The notes beneath the pieces are model-generated. The model was given only the letters and a program-made list of their open reading frames with translations. It was not told the origin of the DNA and did not search any database. 64,000 nt of DNA, from positions 1,054,001 to 1,118,000 of the forward strand of contig JAWKUN010000005.1 in the NCBI GenBank assembly GCA_041398565.1. The letters run 5' to 3'. The stretch is from DATGPD01 sp041398565. Lineage in GTDB: Bacteria > Planctomycetota > UBA1135 > UBA2386. This document shows, piece by piece, positions 19,016 through 28,375 of the stretch (positions are counted from its first letter, which is position 1; every line of letters begins with the position of its first letter). The position numbers and the translations under genes were made by a program.

Positions 19016-19972
19016 ATGTGTGCATATGCGCCGACGGTCGAGGACGTGCAGCGTGCCGCGGTGCGCTTGGCCGGACTGGTGCACCGCACGCCGGTGCTCA
19101 CGTCGCGCACTCTCGACCGGGACGTCGGCGCCGCGGTGTTCTGCAAGTGCGAGAACCTGCAGAAGGTCGGGGCCTTCAAGGCGCGAGGCGCCACCAACGC
19201 GGTGATGGCGCTCGACGAGGCCGCGGCTGCGCGCGGGGTGGTCACGCATTCGTCGGGCAATCACGGTGCGGCGCTGGCGTTCGCGGCGGCACTGCGTGGC
19301 ATCCCGGTGGTCGTGGTCATGCCCGACGAGGCGCCCGCGGTGAAAGTCGCCGCCGTGCGCGGCTACGGGGCCGAAGTCGTCCTCTGTCCGCGCGCCCAGC
19401 GCGACCGAGTCGCGTCCCGCCTGGTGGAGGAGCGCGGCATGGTGCTGATCCATCCGTTCGACGACCCCGAGGTGATCGCGGGGCAGGGCACCGCGGCGCT
19501 GGAACTCCTGCAGGACGTGCCCGCGCTCGACGACGTCGTGGCCCCGGTGGGTGGCGGTGGGTTGCTCGCCGGCACCACGCTCGTCGTCCGCCACTCGCGA
19601 CCGGAATGCCGGGTGGTGGGCGCCGAGCCCGAGGCTGTCGACGACGCCTACCGGTCGCTGCGCGACGGGGTGCGCCATCCGGCGGTCGAGGCGCCTGTGA
19701 CGGTGGCCGACGGGCTCATGACCGGGCTCGGCGAGCGCACGTTCGCGATCCTCACGCGTGGCGCGGTGGAGATCGTCACCGTGACCGAGACCGCCATCCT
19801 CGAGGCGGCTCGCTTCTGTCTCGAGAGGATGAAGATCGTGGTCGAGCCATCGGCGGCGGCGGGCCTCGCCGCGCTGCGCCAGCGACCCGATCGTTTCGCT
19901 GGTCGACGCGTCGGAGTGATCCTCACCGGCGGCAACACCGACTTCGCCTGGCTCGGTCGACCCAAGGGGTAG
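19016..19972 (+). CDS. threonine dehydratase / serine racemase-like PLP enzyme
   Basis: A 318-residue fold-type II PLP enzyme. Lys55 in GAFKARGA is the expected Schiff-base residue, SSGNHG at 79-84 binds the substrate carboxylate, and VGGGGLLAG binds the phosphate. The overall length, without a C-terminal ACT domain, fits catabolic threonine dehydratase or serine racemase rather than biosynthetic IlvA. It would deaminate threonine or serine to 2-oxobutyrate or pyruvate. The start is the ATG at 19016; a longer reading overlaps the preceding glycosidase and is out of place. It follows that gene by about 40 bases and could share its transcript. Confidence 0.85.
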   Translation: MCAYAPTVEDVQRAAVRLAGLVHRTPVLTSRTLDRDVGAAVFCKCENLQKVGAFKARGATNAVMALDEAAAARGVVTHSSGNHGAALAFAAALRGIPVVVVMPDEAPAVKVAAVRGYGAEVVLCPRAQRDRVASRLVEERGMVLIHPFDDPEVIAGQGTAALELLQDVPALDDVVAPVGGGGLLAGTTLVVRHSRPECRVVGAEPEAVDDAYRSLRDGVRHPAVEAPVTVADGLMTGLGERTFAILTRGAVEIVTVTETAILEAARFCLERMKIVVEPSAAAGLAALRQRPDRFAGRRVGVILTGGNTDFAWLGRPKG

Positions 19973-20095
19973 CCTCCGGGTTTCGGCGACAGGAGGGCGA
20001 GTTTCCCGCCCACGATCCCCTCGATGCGCGGCTGGCGCGTTGGCCCCAGCCTCGGTCCAGAATCCGGCGCGCTTCGTTCGCCAAGGGATCCCACC

Positions 20096-20557
20096 ATGAA
20101 GATCACCCCGTTCCTCCCGCTCGCCCTGGCCTTCACCCCGAGCTGCATCGGGATGTCCGTCGGCACCGACAGCGACGAGTTCTTCCGCATGCGCGGCTTC
20201 GGCACCGCGTACGCCGCGATGCCCGGAATCGACGACTACGACGGCAAGATCATCCGCGTGGGGCTGCTCTCACGGTCGCCGGCCGGGGCGCAGCTCGCCG
20301 GTATCGAGGTCTGGCCGCTGTTCAGCGTCGGGGTCGGCCTGGTCGGTGCACGCGTGCGCGTACTGCCGTTCGAGATCGGTGCCGGCCTCCTCTTCTACCA
20401 CCCCAAGGCGGTGCGCCGCGACCTCACCAAGAATGAGGAGAAGGCGAAGCCTGCGGTGCACAACGACGTCCACGACGCGGGCGACGTACCGATCCAGCCG
20501 GTCGACGCGAGTGGTGGCGAGCCGGGCGGCAGCGACGGGGCTGGTTCCAAGAGGTGA
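20096..20557 (+). CDS. small exported protein, possible lipoprotein, unknown function
   Basis: A 153-residue protein that I do not recognise. The ATG at 20096 gives MKITPFLPLALAFTPSC, a short basic and hydrophobic lead ending in Cys that could be a lipobox of weak quality (TPSC). The middle has hydrophobic stretches (VEVWPLF-type and VGVGLVGARVRVLPF) suggestive of beta-strands of a membrane-associated protein. The last about 45 residues are charged, Gly/Asp-rich and probably disordered. It lies between the PLP enzyme gene and a convergent FHA-protease gene. Confidence 0.5.
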   Translation: MKITPFLPLALAFTPSCIGMSVGTDSDEFFRMRGFGTAYAAMPGIDDYDGKIIRVGLLSRSPAGAQLAGIEVWPLFSVGVGLVGARVRVLPFEIGAGLLFYHPKAVRRDLTKNEEKAKPAVHNDVHDAGDVPIQPVDASGGEPGGSDGAGSKR

Positions 20558-20654
20558 CCTCCGGCGGTCCACGCAGCTACCCCTCGCGCGCCGTGGTGTG
20601 CCGGTCCCTTGGCCGAGGGCAGGCACCTGCGACTCGGGATCGCGAGATCGTCGG

Positions 20655-21983
20655 TCAGTGCGCCAGCAGCTCTTGCGCGAAGCGAGCCGGAACGCCGAAG
20701 TTCGAAGCGGAGAAGCCGCGCAGGATCGCGTAGTTGACCCCGAGCACCGCGCCGTGGTCATCGAGTACGGGGCCACCCGAGCCGCCGCTGGTGGTGCCGG
20801 CGTCGTACACGAGACTCGAGGCCGTGACGTCGGCGAGCACGCCCTGCGTGATCAGTGGGCGCACGGCGTTGGCGACCACGAGCCGCCGGATCACGTCGGC
20901 CTGGGTGAGGGTGGGCTCGCGCCGCACGGCCGCGGCGAGAGCGGGATCGGCCTTGCCGAGGAGGGCCACGACACCCGTCGGGTAGCCCAGGACGAAGACA
21001 CGGTGCCCCAGCAGGCTCTCGGGCTTGCGTTGCGACAGCGGCAGCTCAGGCACTCCCTCGACCGCGGTGGGATCGACGCGGAGGACCGCGACGTCGACGT
21101 CGTCCGTGTGCAAAGTGGCCGGCATGGGATCCGCGGCGATGGGATCGCGCCCGGGGAAGACCAGATCGAAACGGAAGAACACCGGCTCGTAACCGAGCTG
21201 CATGAGCGGCTGCACGCGCGGGTCGGCGATCCAAGGACGTACGACGTGGCGGTTGGTGACGACGGCGCCGTCGCGGCCGGCCAGGAACCCCGAGCCCGTG
21301 TACTCGATCTCCAACCGCTCGTGGTCGTCGGTTTCGGCGAAGACCCGCGGCGTCTTGCCGCGCACCACGAAGCCGTAGACGCCGTGGACCAGACACACGC
21401 CGCGTGCCAGGTCGTCGTGCACGTGCGCCAGCAACCGATCCGCAGCCTTCTCGCGTTCCTCCATCTCGCGCATCGGCTTGCGCGCTCCGAGCCGTCCGGC
21501 TGCGAAGGCCAGGCCGACCAATCCCAGTACGAACAGCGGGAAGAAGACCTTGAGCTGCCAGGTGGCGTGCGTCAGCAGGTCGCGCGCGAACGACAGCGTG
21601 AACGCGAAGACGCCGCCTTCCTGCGCGACCGCACCCGCGTCGGCGAGCATGTCTCGCACCGGCTTGCACACCGAGCCGCGGGGAACGTAGATGTGGAAAC
21701 GCAGTCGTGGCCCACCCAGTCCGAGTTCGATCAGGTCGGTGTCGGTGAGCTGGATCTCGCGGATCTCTCGGCGGTTGACGAACACGCGTCCCTCGAGCGC
21801 GCGCATGAAGAACGCGCAATCGTCGGGCGAGTAGGCGATCTCGGCGTGCCGCGGCTCGATGCCGGCTCCGAGGGGGAAGCGCGCGCGGGCGTCGGGGTCG
21901 GTGCCGACGAGGATGTTGGTCTCCCGGTACGTGCGTGTGCGCCCGCGCGCCGGACCCGACAGATGGACGAGCTGTGCACGCAC
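20655..21983 (-). CDS. FHA domain-transmembrane-trypsin-like serine protease
   Basis: A 442-residue protein with an unusual layout. Residues 1-100 look like an FHA domain (ETNILVGTDPDARARF, then PRHAEIAYSPDD and FVNRREI), a phosphothreonine reader. A single membrane segment follows at about 145-163 (LKVFFPLFVLGLVGLAF). Residues about 225-440 are a trypsin/DegP-like domain with His246 in VVTNRHVV, Asp297 in DDVDVAVL and Ser402 in TSGGSGGPVL, so the triad is complete. The FHA domain would be cytoplasmic and the protease periplasmic, a layout suited to signalling across the membrane. It starts 10 bases after the stop of an aminopeptidase P gene, so the two are likely co-transcribed. No PDZ domain is seen. 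Confidence 0.8.
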   Translation of the reverse strand: MRAQLVHLSGPARGRTRTYRETNILVGTDPDARARFPLGAGIEPRHAEIAYSPDDCAFFMRALEGRVFVNRREIREIQLTDTDLIELGLGGPRLRFHIYVPRGSVCKPVRDMLADAGAVAQEGGVFAFTLSFARDLLTHATWQLKVFFPLFVLGLVGLAFAAGRLGARKPMREMEEREKAADRLLAHVHDDLARGVCLVHGVYGFVVRGKTPRVFAETDDHERLEIEYTGSGFLAGRDGAVVTNRHVVRPWIADPRVQPLMQLGYEPVFFRFDLVFPGRDPIAADPMPATLHTDDVDVAVLRVDPTAVEGVPELPLSQRKPESLLGHRVFVLGYPTGVVALLGKADPALAAAVRREPTLTQADVIRRLVVANAVRPLITQGVLADVTASSLVYDAGTTSGGSGGPVLDDHGAVLGVNYAILRGFSASNFGVPARFAQELLAH

Positions 21984-21993
21984 GATGCGTATC

Positions 21994-23403
21994 TCAGGCC
22001 TTGCCCACGAGCCCCTCGACTTCGCGGCGCTCCTTGGGGATGGACGCGGTCAGGACCTCGTTGCCGTCCTTCGTGCACACGACGTCGTCCTCGATGCGGA
22101 TGCCGCCGAAGCCGCGTCCTTCGTTCATGCCCAGGTAGCGCTCGGCGCGCTCGAAGTCGACCTGGCCGCGGAATTGGTCGCGGAACGCACGGTTGTGCAG
22201 GATCGCCGGCACGAAGTAGATGCCGGGCTCGATGGTGAACGCCATGCCCGACTCAAGATCGAGGTCGAGGCGCAGGTACTTGCTGCCGAACTGCGGGCTG
22301 CGCGTCCGCCCCGGTGCGTAGGCCACCGCGTCGCCGAAAGCTTCCATGTCGTGGACGTCGATGCCCAGCAGGTGGCCGACGCCGTGCGGGAAGAAGACGG
22401 CGTGGGCGCCGCTCTCCACCAGTGCGTCCGGGTCGCCGTGCAGCAACCCGACGTCGACGAGTCCTTCGGCGATGGTGCGTGACGCCAGCATGTGCACGTC
22501 GCGGTACCTGGCGCCGGGCTTGGCAGCGCCGATCGCGGCGACCTCCGCTCGCAGAACGATGTCGTAGATGTCGGCCTGTTCCGGCGTGAACTTGCCCGCC
22601 ACCGGCCACGAGCGCGTGACGTCGGCGCAGTAGCCCGAGGCGACGTCTTCGGCGCCGGCGTCGAGCAGCATGATGTCGCCGCTCTGGCACACGTTGCCGT
22701 GCTCGTGGTTGTGCAGCACCTCACCACGCACGGACAGGATCGTGTTGTAGGCGGGCACGCACCCGTGGCTGGCGAAGCAACCCTCGACCACGCCGGCCAC
22801 CTCGTGCTCCTTGACGCCGGGCCGCGTGGCGCGCATCGCGGCGACGTGCGCTTCCTGCGTGACGCGGGCGGCGATCCGCATGGTCACGACCTCCTCCTCG
22901 CTCTTGCACAGGCGCAGCTTGCCGATCGCGGCGACCAGCGCCGGGTCGCCGACGCGCGCCGGGTCGTCGAAGTGCAGCGCCTCGCCGGTGATGGCGCGCG
23001 CCCGCGCCGTCGCCTTGTCGTCGGCCACGGCCAGACTCCGCACTCGGCGCTGTCCGGCGCGTCGTTTCGTCTCGCTCTCCAACTGCTGCAGCCCGAGCAC
23101 ATGGTCGACCCCGTGCTGTGCCTTCATGGCGGCGAAGTCGGGCACCGGGCCGTGCCAGAGCGCCGCCTCGGGCGTGCGTTCGTGCAGGAAGAGGGTCACC
23201 GAGCGGTCGGTCGGATCGAACAGCGCCGCGGCGTCCGGCTCGGGTGCGTGGAAGAAGAAGAGGAACGAACCGTCGGCGCGGTACGGGAAGACGTTGTCGG
23301 GGTAGTTGCGCGACCGTGCTCCGCCCGCCATCAGCAGGACAGGACCGTCGAGGAGGTCGAGGAGCTGACTGCGGCGGTGCTGCAGGTGCGTCAGGGATGG
23401 CAT
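21994..23403 (-). CDS. pepP: Xaa-Pro aminopeptidase (aminopeptidase P)
   Basis: A 469-residue M24-family metallopeptidase that removes N-terminal residues preceding proline. The N-terminal domain (about 1-170) has the family's RNYPDNVFPYRADGSFLF-type start. The C-terminal pita-bread domain carries the five metal ligands: Asp in LLDAGAED, Asp in CADVTRSWPV, His in HGVGHLLGIDVHD, Glu in TIEPGIY and Glu in GIRIEDD. Length and ligands are normal, so it should be active on two Mn2+ ions in the cytoplasm. The start is the ATG at 23403. It heads a likely two-gene operon with the FHA-protease gene. Confidence 0.9.
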   Translation of the reverse strand: MPSLTHLQHRRSQLLDLLDGPVLLMAGGARSRNYPDNVFPYRADGSFLFFFHAPEPDAAALFDPTDRSVTLFLHERTPEAALWHGPVPDFAAMKAQHGVDHVLGLQQLESETKRRAGQRRVRSLAVADDKATARARAITGEALHFDDPARVGDPALVAAIGKLRLCKSEEEVVTMRIAARVTQEAHVAAMRATRPGVKEHEVAGVVEGCFASHGCVPAYNTILSVRGEVLHNHEHGNVCQSGDIMLLDAGAEDVASGYCADVTRSWPVAGKFTPEQADIYDIVLRAEVAAIGAAKPGARYRDVHMLASRTIAEGLVDVGLLHGDPDALVESGAHAVFFPHGVGHLLGIDVHDMEAFGDAVAYAPGRTRSPQFGSKYLRLDLDLESGMAFTIEPGIYFVPAILHNRAFRDQFRGQVDFERAERYLGMNEGRGFGGIRIEDDVVCTKDGNEVLTASIPKERREVEGLVGKA

Positions 23404-23612
23404 GCCGGCAAGCGTAGCCAGCCTGGCCGCGCATCCGAGCCGGCGCCGGCCGCAAAGGCGCGCCGACCGGCCCGTGCCTCAGAGGTCGAGGGCGTGTCGC
23501 CGCGCCCGACCGTGAACCCGACCGCGGCCGTGCGGCGGGACTGCAGGAGAATGGTGACGTTCGGAGTTCGTCAGGACGGCTACCGTTGCGTCCGGACCGT
23601 CTCGGTGTCCGC

Positions 23613-26582
23613 ATGGCAAATCGATCCACGTCCTCCGTCTTCGTCGTCCTGGCGTTCGTCGCCCTGGGGGCGGCGGGGTGGCTGTTCTTCTCGTCGAGTT
23701 CCGGGGGCTCAGCCCCGTCGACGCCCGTGGCCGGGCCGGGCGCGGATGCCCCACCCGAGCTGGAGGTGAGCAGCCTCGCCGCGGGCTCCGCGGCGGACGC
23801 CTCCGAAGACGTCGGCGCTGGCGGTGCGGACACTGGCGCGCGCACCGTGGTGCAGGGTGCTGCCGCCGCCATGCAGTTCCGCCTGACCGGCCGCTTGCTC
23901 GACGCGCAGCGGCAGCCGGTGGCGGACGTCGAGGTGGGTCTCACCAAGGAGAACCGCGAGTTCGCCGGCGGTCTGCCGGTCGAAATCGACCGCGGGCCCA
24001 CCTCGATCACCGACACGTCGTTGCCCGACCGAGTGCGCAGCCGCACCGACGGGCGCTTCGAGCTGACCCTCCCCTCGGGACGAGCCGGGCGACTCCTCGT
24101 CCTCGGCGACGCATGGTACCTGCGTGAAACCAGTGCCGGCCCGGCCACCGAGCTCCGGGTGAGCGGGCTCACCGGCGACCGCGACCTCGGCGACCTCGTA
24201 CTCGGCCGCACTGCCAGCCTGGCTGGCGTGGTCGAGGACGCCTCCGGCAAGCGCGTGGGTGGCGTGCGCGTCGCGGTGCGTACCGATGCGGGCAACGGCC
24301 TCGGCTTCGCCTTCGCCGGCGGTGGCGTCGAGACGGCGGCGGACGGCACGTTCGTCGAGCGCGGTCTGCGTCCGGGTGACTACACGGTGACCACGGCTTC
24401 GCCCGATCACCTGCCGGCGCGCGTGGGTGTCACTCTGGCCGAGGGCGAGGAACGCCGTGACTTCGTGGTGGTGGTGACCGCGGGTCGGCAGATCGCCGGC
24501 ATCGTCGTCGACGACCTGGGCGTGCCGCTGGCCGGGATGAAGGTCGCCGCCGACCGCGGGCGCGAGCTTGCGCCTGGCGTGCACCTCCAGGCGACGAGTT
24601 CGTCGGAGGCGGCGCTGACCGATGCCAGCGGGCGCTTTGCGCTGCGCGGCCTCGACAACGCCACGGTGAACGTCGAGGCCTGGGGGCCCGGCCACGCGCG
24701 CGCCCGGTTGAGCGGCGTCGAAGCCGGGTCGAGCAATCTCGTGCTCGAGCTGCAGCGGCTCGGGTCCATCGCCGGACGGCTGGTGGACGAGGCTGGCGTG
24801 GCCCTTGCCGGGAGCGCCGTTTCGGCCCGGCCGGCGAGCGTGGTCGGCAGGTTCCAGATCCCCGACGTGCCATCCGATCGGACGGCGTCGACCGACGCCG
24901 ACGGCAAGTTCGTTCTCGCCTCGGTCCAGCCGGGGAGCACTGTCCTGGTCGCCACTGGTGCGCACGTGCGCGTGGAGTCCGGGCCGATGGAGGTGCGGCC
25001 GGGGCAGCGCCTCGAGGGTGTGCAGCTCGTCGCGGCGCGTGGCGCGTCGCTGCTCGTGCACGTCAGGGACGGCGCCGGCCAGCCGGTGGCGGGCGCGCGT
25101 GTCGAGGTCAGCGCGCCGCCGAGCGAGCCGGCGGCGCACGGCGGCGTTCGGCGGGCGATGCGCTTCCGGCGGGACGCGACCGGTGGCGATGTCGTCCTCG
25201 GCGGTGCTGAGGTGCTCGCCTCGGCGACCACCGACGACGAAGGCGACGCGCGGATCGAGGGGCTGAGGGCCGGACTGGTCGTGGCCAAGGCGAGTCATGC
25301 CACCCACGCTCCGAACCAGACAGCGCCCGTCAGCATCCCGGCCGCGGGCAGCGTCGAGGCCGATCTGACCGTGCTCGCCGGTGGCTTCGTGCAGCTGCGG
25401 GTGCTGGACGCGCAGAACGCCGTCCTCGCCGGTGCGCCCTACAAGCTGGTGGCCGACGCGGTCTCTGGCGGCGAACCGCGGGTCGAGACCGGCAGCTGCG
25501 ACGCCGGCGGCCTGGCGTTGGTCGGTCCGCTGCAGCCGGGGACGTGGACGGCGCGTCTGATGCTGCCGCCACGACCTGTGGAGCTGGGCTCGGGCATGTC
25601 GTTCGTGGTCGCCGGCATGGGCGGGGGTGAACTGGCACAGACCGACATGAAGTTGGAAGTCGTAGCCGAGAAGACGACCGAGATCACGCTCACTCGACCG
25701 CAGCTCACCAAGCTGGCAGGCAGCGTGCGCGACAGCAAGGGTGCCGTCGATGGCGCTGTGGTGGAGCTGTCGCAGGACGACGCCTTCGGGTTCGGGTCGC
25801 CCTACAAGACGACGGCCGGATCCGGTGGTCGGTTCGAGCTCGACGATCTGCCCCCGGGCGACTACGTGCTGCGCTACGGCTACCGCGACGCGCTGGTGCT
25901 CAGCGAAATCCCCGTGCACATCGACCCCGGCGAGGCGCTGATCGAGAAGGATCTGCTGCTGCGCACGGGCACGCTCGAGCTGATCGTTTGCGACGAGGAC
26001 GGGGAGCCGGTGGCGGGGGCACGGGTGACGCTCGACAAGGCGGGGAGTGGTGACGGGTCGCGGCCGCGGCGCCAGATCCGCATGGTCGCGATCATGCGTT
26101 CTTCGGACGACAGCGAGAGTGGCAGCACGACGTCGATCTCGGCCGGTTCGCCGTCGGCGACCACGGACACTCTGGGTGCGGTCGAGATCGCCCGCGTGCC
26201 CGAAGGCAAGTACACGGTCCGCGTCGAGCATGCGCGCTACGTCACGACGCGGCGCGCCGACGTCCTGGTGGCCGACGGGGCGACGACCGACCTGGGAACC
26301 CTCACCCTCGGACCAGGTGGCGAGATCCGCGGGACGGTGGTGGCAGCCGACGGCAGCGACGTCGAGTTCGCCACCGTCGAGGTGACGCCCTTGCCGACCG
26401 GCGAGGCGCGCACCGAGTCGGCGATGGGCGGCAAGTTCCGCGTCAACGGCCTGGCGGCCGGCAAGTACCGCCTGCGCGCATCCCTGCCGACGGCGCCGAA
26501 CGAGATCCGCAAGGCCAGCCGCGATGTCGAGGTCGAGCTCGGCAAGGGCGAGAAGCGCACGGTCGAGCTCCGTTTGCAGTGA
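23613..26582 (+). CDS. large membrane-anchored protein with carboxypeptidase-regulatory-like repeats
   Basis: A 989-residue protein. The ATG at 23613 gives a single N-terminal hydrophobic segment (SVFVVLAFVALGAAGWLFF) that acts as an anchor or uncleaved signal. After a Ser/Pro/Ala linker come about nine or ten Ig-like repeats of the carboxypeptidase-regulatory (CarboxypepD_reg/DUF1416-like) type. Recurring elements are GRLLDAQRQPVADVEVGL, GIVVDDLGVPLAGMKV, GRLVDEAGVALAGSAV, followed by D-G-x-F and GLRPGDYTV-type strands. Such repeats form transthyretin-like beta-sandwiches and occur in cell-surface scaffolds of Planctomycetota and Bacteroidota. No catalytic domain is visible. Function unknown; a surface or periplasmic structural role is likely. 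Confidence 0.75.
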   Translation: MANRSTSSVFVVLAFVALGAAGWLFFSSSSGGSAPSTPVAGPGADAPPELEVSSLAAGSAADASEDVGAGGADTGARTVVQGAAAAMQFRLTGRLLDAQRQPVADVEVGLTKENREFAGGLPVEIDRGPTSITDTSLPDRVRSRTDGRFELTLPSGRAGRLLVLGDAWYLRETSAGPATELRVSGLTGDRDLGDLVLGRTASLAGVVEDASGKRVGGVRVAVRTDAGNGLGFAFAGGGVETAADGTFVERGLRPGDYTVTTASPDHLPARVGVTLAEGEERRDFVVVVTAGRQIAGIVVDDLGVPLAGMKVAADRGRELAPGVHLQATSSSEAALTDASGRFALRGLDNATVNVEAWGPGHARARLSGVEAGSSNLVLELQRLGSIAGRLVDEAGVALAGSAVSARPASVVGRFQIPDVPSDRTASTDADGKFVLASVQPGSTVLVATGAHVRVESGPMEVRPGQRLEGVQLVAARGASLLVHVRDGAGQPVAGARVEVSAPPSEPAAHGGVRRAMRFRRDATGGDVVLGGAEVLASATTDDEGDARIEGLRAGLVVAKASHATHAPNQTAPVSIPAAGSVEADLTVLAGGFVQLRVLDAQNAVLAGAPYKLVADAVSGGEPRVETGSCDAGGLALVGPLQPGTWTARLMLPPRPVELGSGMSFVVAGMGGGELAQTDMKLEVVAEKTTEITLTRPQLTKLAGSVRDSKGAVDGAVVELSQDDAFGFGSPYKTTAGSGGRFELDDLPPGDYVLRYGYRDALVLSEIPVHIDPGEALIEKDLLLRTGTLELIVCDEDGEPVAGARVTLDKAGSGDGSRPRRQIRMVAIMRSSDDSESGSTTSISAGSPSATTDTLGAVEIARVPEGKYTVRVEHARYVTTRRADVLVADGATTDLGTLTLGPGGEIRGTVVAADGSDVEFATVEVTPLPTGEARTESAMGGKFRVNGLAAGKYRLRASLPTAPNEIRKASRDVEVELGKGEKRTVELRLQ

Positions 26583-26626
26583 AGTGCGCAGGCTGAGCGT
26601 GGCGGCCGCCGGTGCGGCCGGGGGCC

Positions 26627-28003
26627 TCACTTCTTGGCGTCCGGAGTCGATGCGCTGCCCGAGGTCGTTTGGGCGCGCAGCGCGTGCGGCAACATGCTCG
26701 CCACGGCGCGATCACAGGCGCGCGCGGCATCGTCGCCGCCTTGGTTGCACACGGCGAAGACGGCGATCCCCTTGGCGGGTGCCGCCCACACCGTCGCGTA
26801 CCACATGGTGTTGCTGCCGGAGTGGGTGATGGCGCGTCCGCCGGCCCACGGCCGCTCGACCACGACCCAGCCGAGCGCCATCTCGTCGTCTTCCGGGTCG
26901 TGCAGGCGCGCCAGCATCTCCTGGCTCAGAAGGAAGCTGGCTTCTTCGCTCGGCGTTGCTCGCGGTCGCCCTTGCGACCGCGAGCCCTCCAGGTCCGGAA
27001 GCGGTGCAGACGCGGTAGCGCGACCGGTGTGCAGGGCGATGAACTTGGCCCAGTCGCGCATCGACATGTGCACGGTGCCTGCGGGACCGAGCGACGGCGG
27101 ATTGTCGGCGCCGCGGCCGGGCGGCACGGGAGCGTGCCCGGCATCGCTGGCATGACCCCACGGCTGCGATTCGGGGTCGGCGATGCCGGGAGCGCCGAAG
27201 CCCGCCGAGGTGATGCCGAGTGGTGTGAACAGAAGTCGGCGCATCGCCTGCTCCCAGGTTTGGCCGAGCCGATGCTCCGCCACGACGCCAGCGATCACGT
27301 AGCCGGCATTGGAGTACACCATCGGCGATCCGGGTGCGCGCGCCGGTGCCGTGGCCAGGAGGTCGAGTACGGCCTGGTGTCGCGCGCCGTCGTCGTCGGT
27401 CGCGGTCCACATGGCGCGCCAGATCGGCGCCGGGAAGTCGCGCGCCAGACCAGCTCGATGCTGCAGGAGCTGGGACAGGGTCACGCTGCGCCAGCTCGCG
27501 TGCATGGGGAAGTGCTCGGCCGGCAACAGATCGCCCAGCGTCGCCTCGAAGCGCAGTGCCATGGTGCCGTTCTCGGCCGGCGTTCGCCCCGAGGCCGACG
27601 CTTCGCGCTCGGCGATGATCGCCAGCAAGGTGGCGGTCATCGCCTTCGTGCAGGAGCCCAGATGCCAGAGATCGTCGGTGGTCACCGGCGTGTCACCGCC
27701 GCGTCTGCGCGTGCCGGTCGCGCCGAGTGCGACCAGCGCGCCATCGCGCAGCGCGCCCGCGCCGAGTGCCGGTACGTCGAGTGCCGCTCGGATCACGGCG
27801 AGTTCGTCCGCGACGTCCAGGGGCGCGTTGGCCGCCGGCGTCGTCTGGGCAGGCGACGGCTGCGTTGCCGTCGCCCCTGCCAACGAGGTGATCAGAGTTG
27901 AGACGACCGACAAACGTCGTCGCGCCGGTGGCAACGGGCGCTCGCGCTGACGCGTCGCGTTGGCGAACGCGCGCGTTCCGCAACGAAGAAAGCTACGTGT
28001 CAT
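26627..28003 (-). CDS. beta-lactamase-fold serine hydrolase (class C/esterase type)
   Basis: A 458-residue serine hydrolase of the beta-lactamase/transpeptidase-like family. The SxxK motif is at 117-120 (GSCTKAMTA), the YxN motif at 230-232 (MVYSNAGY), and HSGSN near the C-terminus is the HxG element, so all three catalytic motifs are present. These proteins hydrolyse esters, D-peptides or beta-lactams; the exact substrate is unknown. The start ATG at 28003 gives a basic N-terminus and a weak hydrophobic stretch (VVSTLITSLAGATATQ) that may export it. Residues about 340-354 (GSRSQGRPRATPSEE) are encoded by a copy of a dispersed palindromic repeat and look like an in-frame insertion. The gene is convergent with the preceding repeat-protein gene. 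Confidence 0.8.
   Translation of the reverse strand: MTRSFLRCGTRAFANATRQRERPLPPARRRLSVVSTLITSLAGATATQPSPAQTTPAANAPLDVADELAVIRAALDVPALGAGALRDGALVALGATGTRRRGGDTPVTTDDLWHLGSCTKAMTATLLAIIAEREASASGRTPAENGTMALRFEATLGDLLPAEHFPMHASWRSVTLSQLLQHRAGLARDFPAPIWRAMWTATDDDGARHQAVLDLLATAPARAPGSPMVYSNAGYVIAGVVAEHRLGQTWEQAMRRLLFTPLGITSAGFGAPGIADPESQPWGHASDAGHAPVPPGRGADNPPSLGPAGTVHMSMRDWAKFIALHTGRATASAPLPDLEGSRSQGRPRATPSEEASFLLSQEMLARLHDPEDDEMALGWVVVERPWAGGRAITHSGSNTMWYATVWAAPAKGIAVFAVCNQGGDDAARACDRAVASMLPHALRAQTTSGSASTPDAKK
26948..26988 (-). repeat. copy B of the dispersed palindromic repeat, inside a gene
   Basis: A perfect 12-bp stem (26958-26969 with 26974-26985) and a CCTT loop match copy A exactly in the central hairpin. 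It is preceded by GCTCGGCGTT, as in copy D. It lies in the serine-hydrolase coding sequence and keeps the reading frame open. Confidence 0.8.
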
Positions 28004-28031
28004 ACTCGTGCAGTTCTTCGCACGTCCACCA

Positions 28032-28298
28032 ATGCAACGCAAGCTGCTGCTCTCCGCCGCCCTCCTCCTCCTCTCCACGACATCCTGTGCCACGACCAAC
28101 CTGGCCCGCTGGGGTTGGGATGCGCCGTCGGCCATCGACGAGCCACACGGCGACGTTTCCGCGGCGATCCTCAAGCCGAGCGTGACGGTCCTCGGCATGC
28201 CGATCGCCGTCGTCTGGGACGTCGCGACCCTGCCCTTCCAGGCGATCTTCGGCGTGTATCCCTACGGCGACTGGCACATGACGCCCGACGCGCGCTGA
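28032..28298 (+). CDS. small YceK/YidQ-type lipoprotein
   Basis: An 88-residue protein. The ATG at 28032 gives a classical lipoprotein signal, KLLLSAALLLLSTTSCATT, with Cys at residue 19 as the lipid site. The mature part, including SVTVLGMPIAVVWDVATLPF and then QAIFGVYPYG, resembles the YceK/YidQ family of small outer-membrane lipoproteins (a Pro-rich hydrophobic helix followed by a Tyr/Gly end). Function of that family is unknown. The gene starts 28 bases from the divergent serine-hydrolase start, so the two share a very short promoter region. Confidence 0.7.
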   Translation: MQRKLLLSAALLLLSTTSCATTNLARWGWDAPSAIDEPHGDVSAAILKPSVTVLGMPIAVVWDVATLPFQAIFGVYPYGDWHMTPDAR

Positions 28299-28375
28299 GC
28301 CGCCGGCCGCCGGCGCCAGCGACCTCTGCACGCGAGGGTTCTCGCCCGCATCGCTCAGGCGTCCCTCGATCGGTC

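Noticed and set aside
23709..26630. Long minus-strand open frame opposite the Ig-repeat protein
   Set aside because: Composition is shadow-like (Arg/His/Val/Gln), while the plus strand has clear repeats and an N-terminal anchor.
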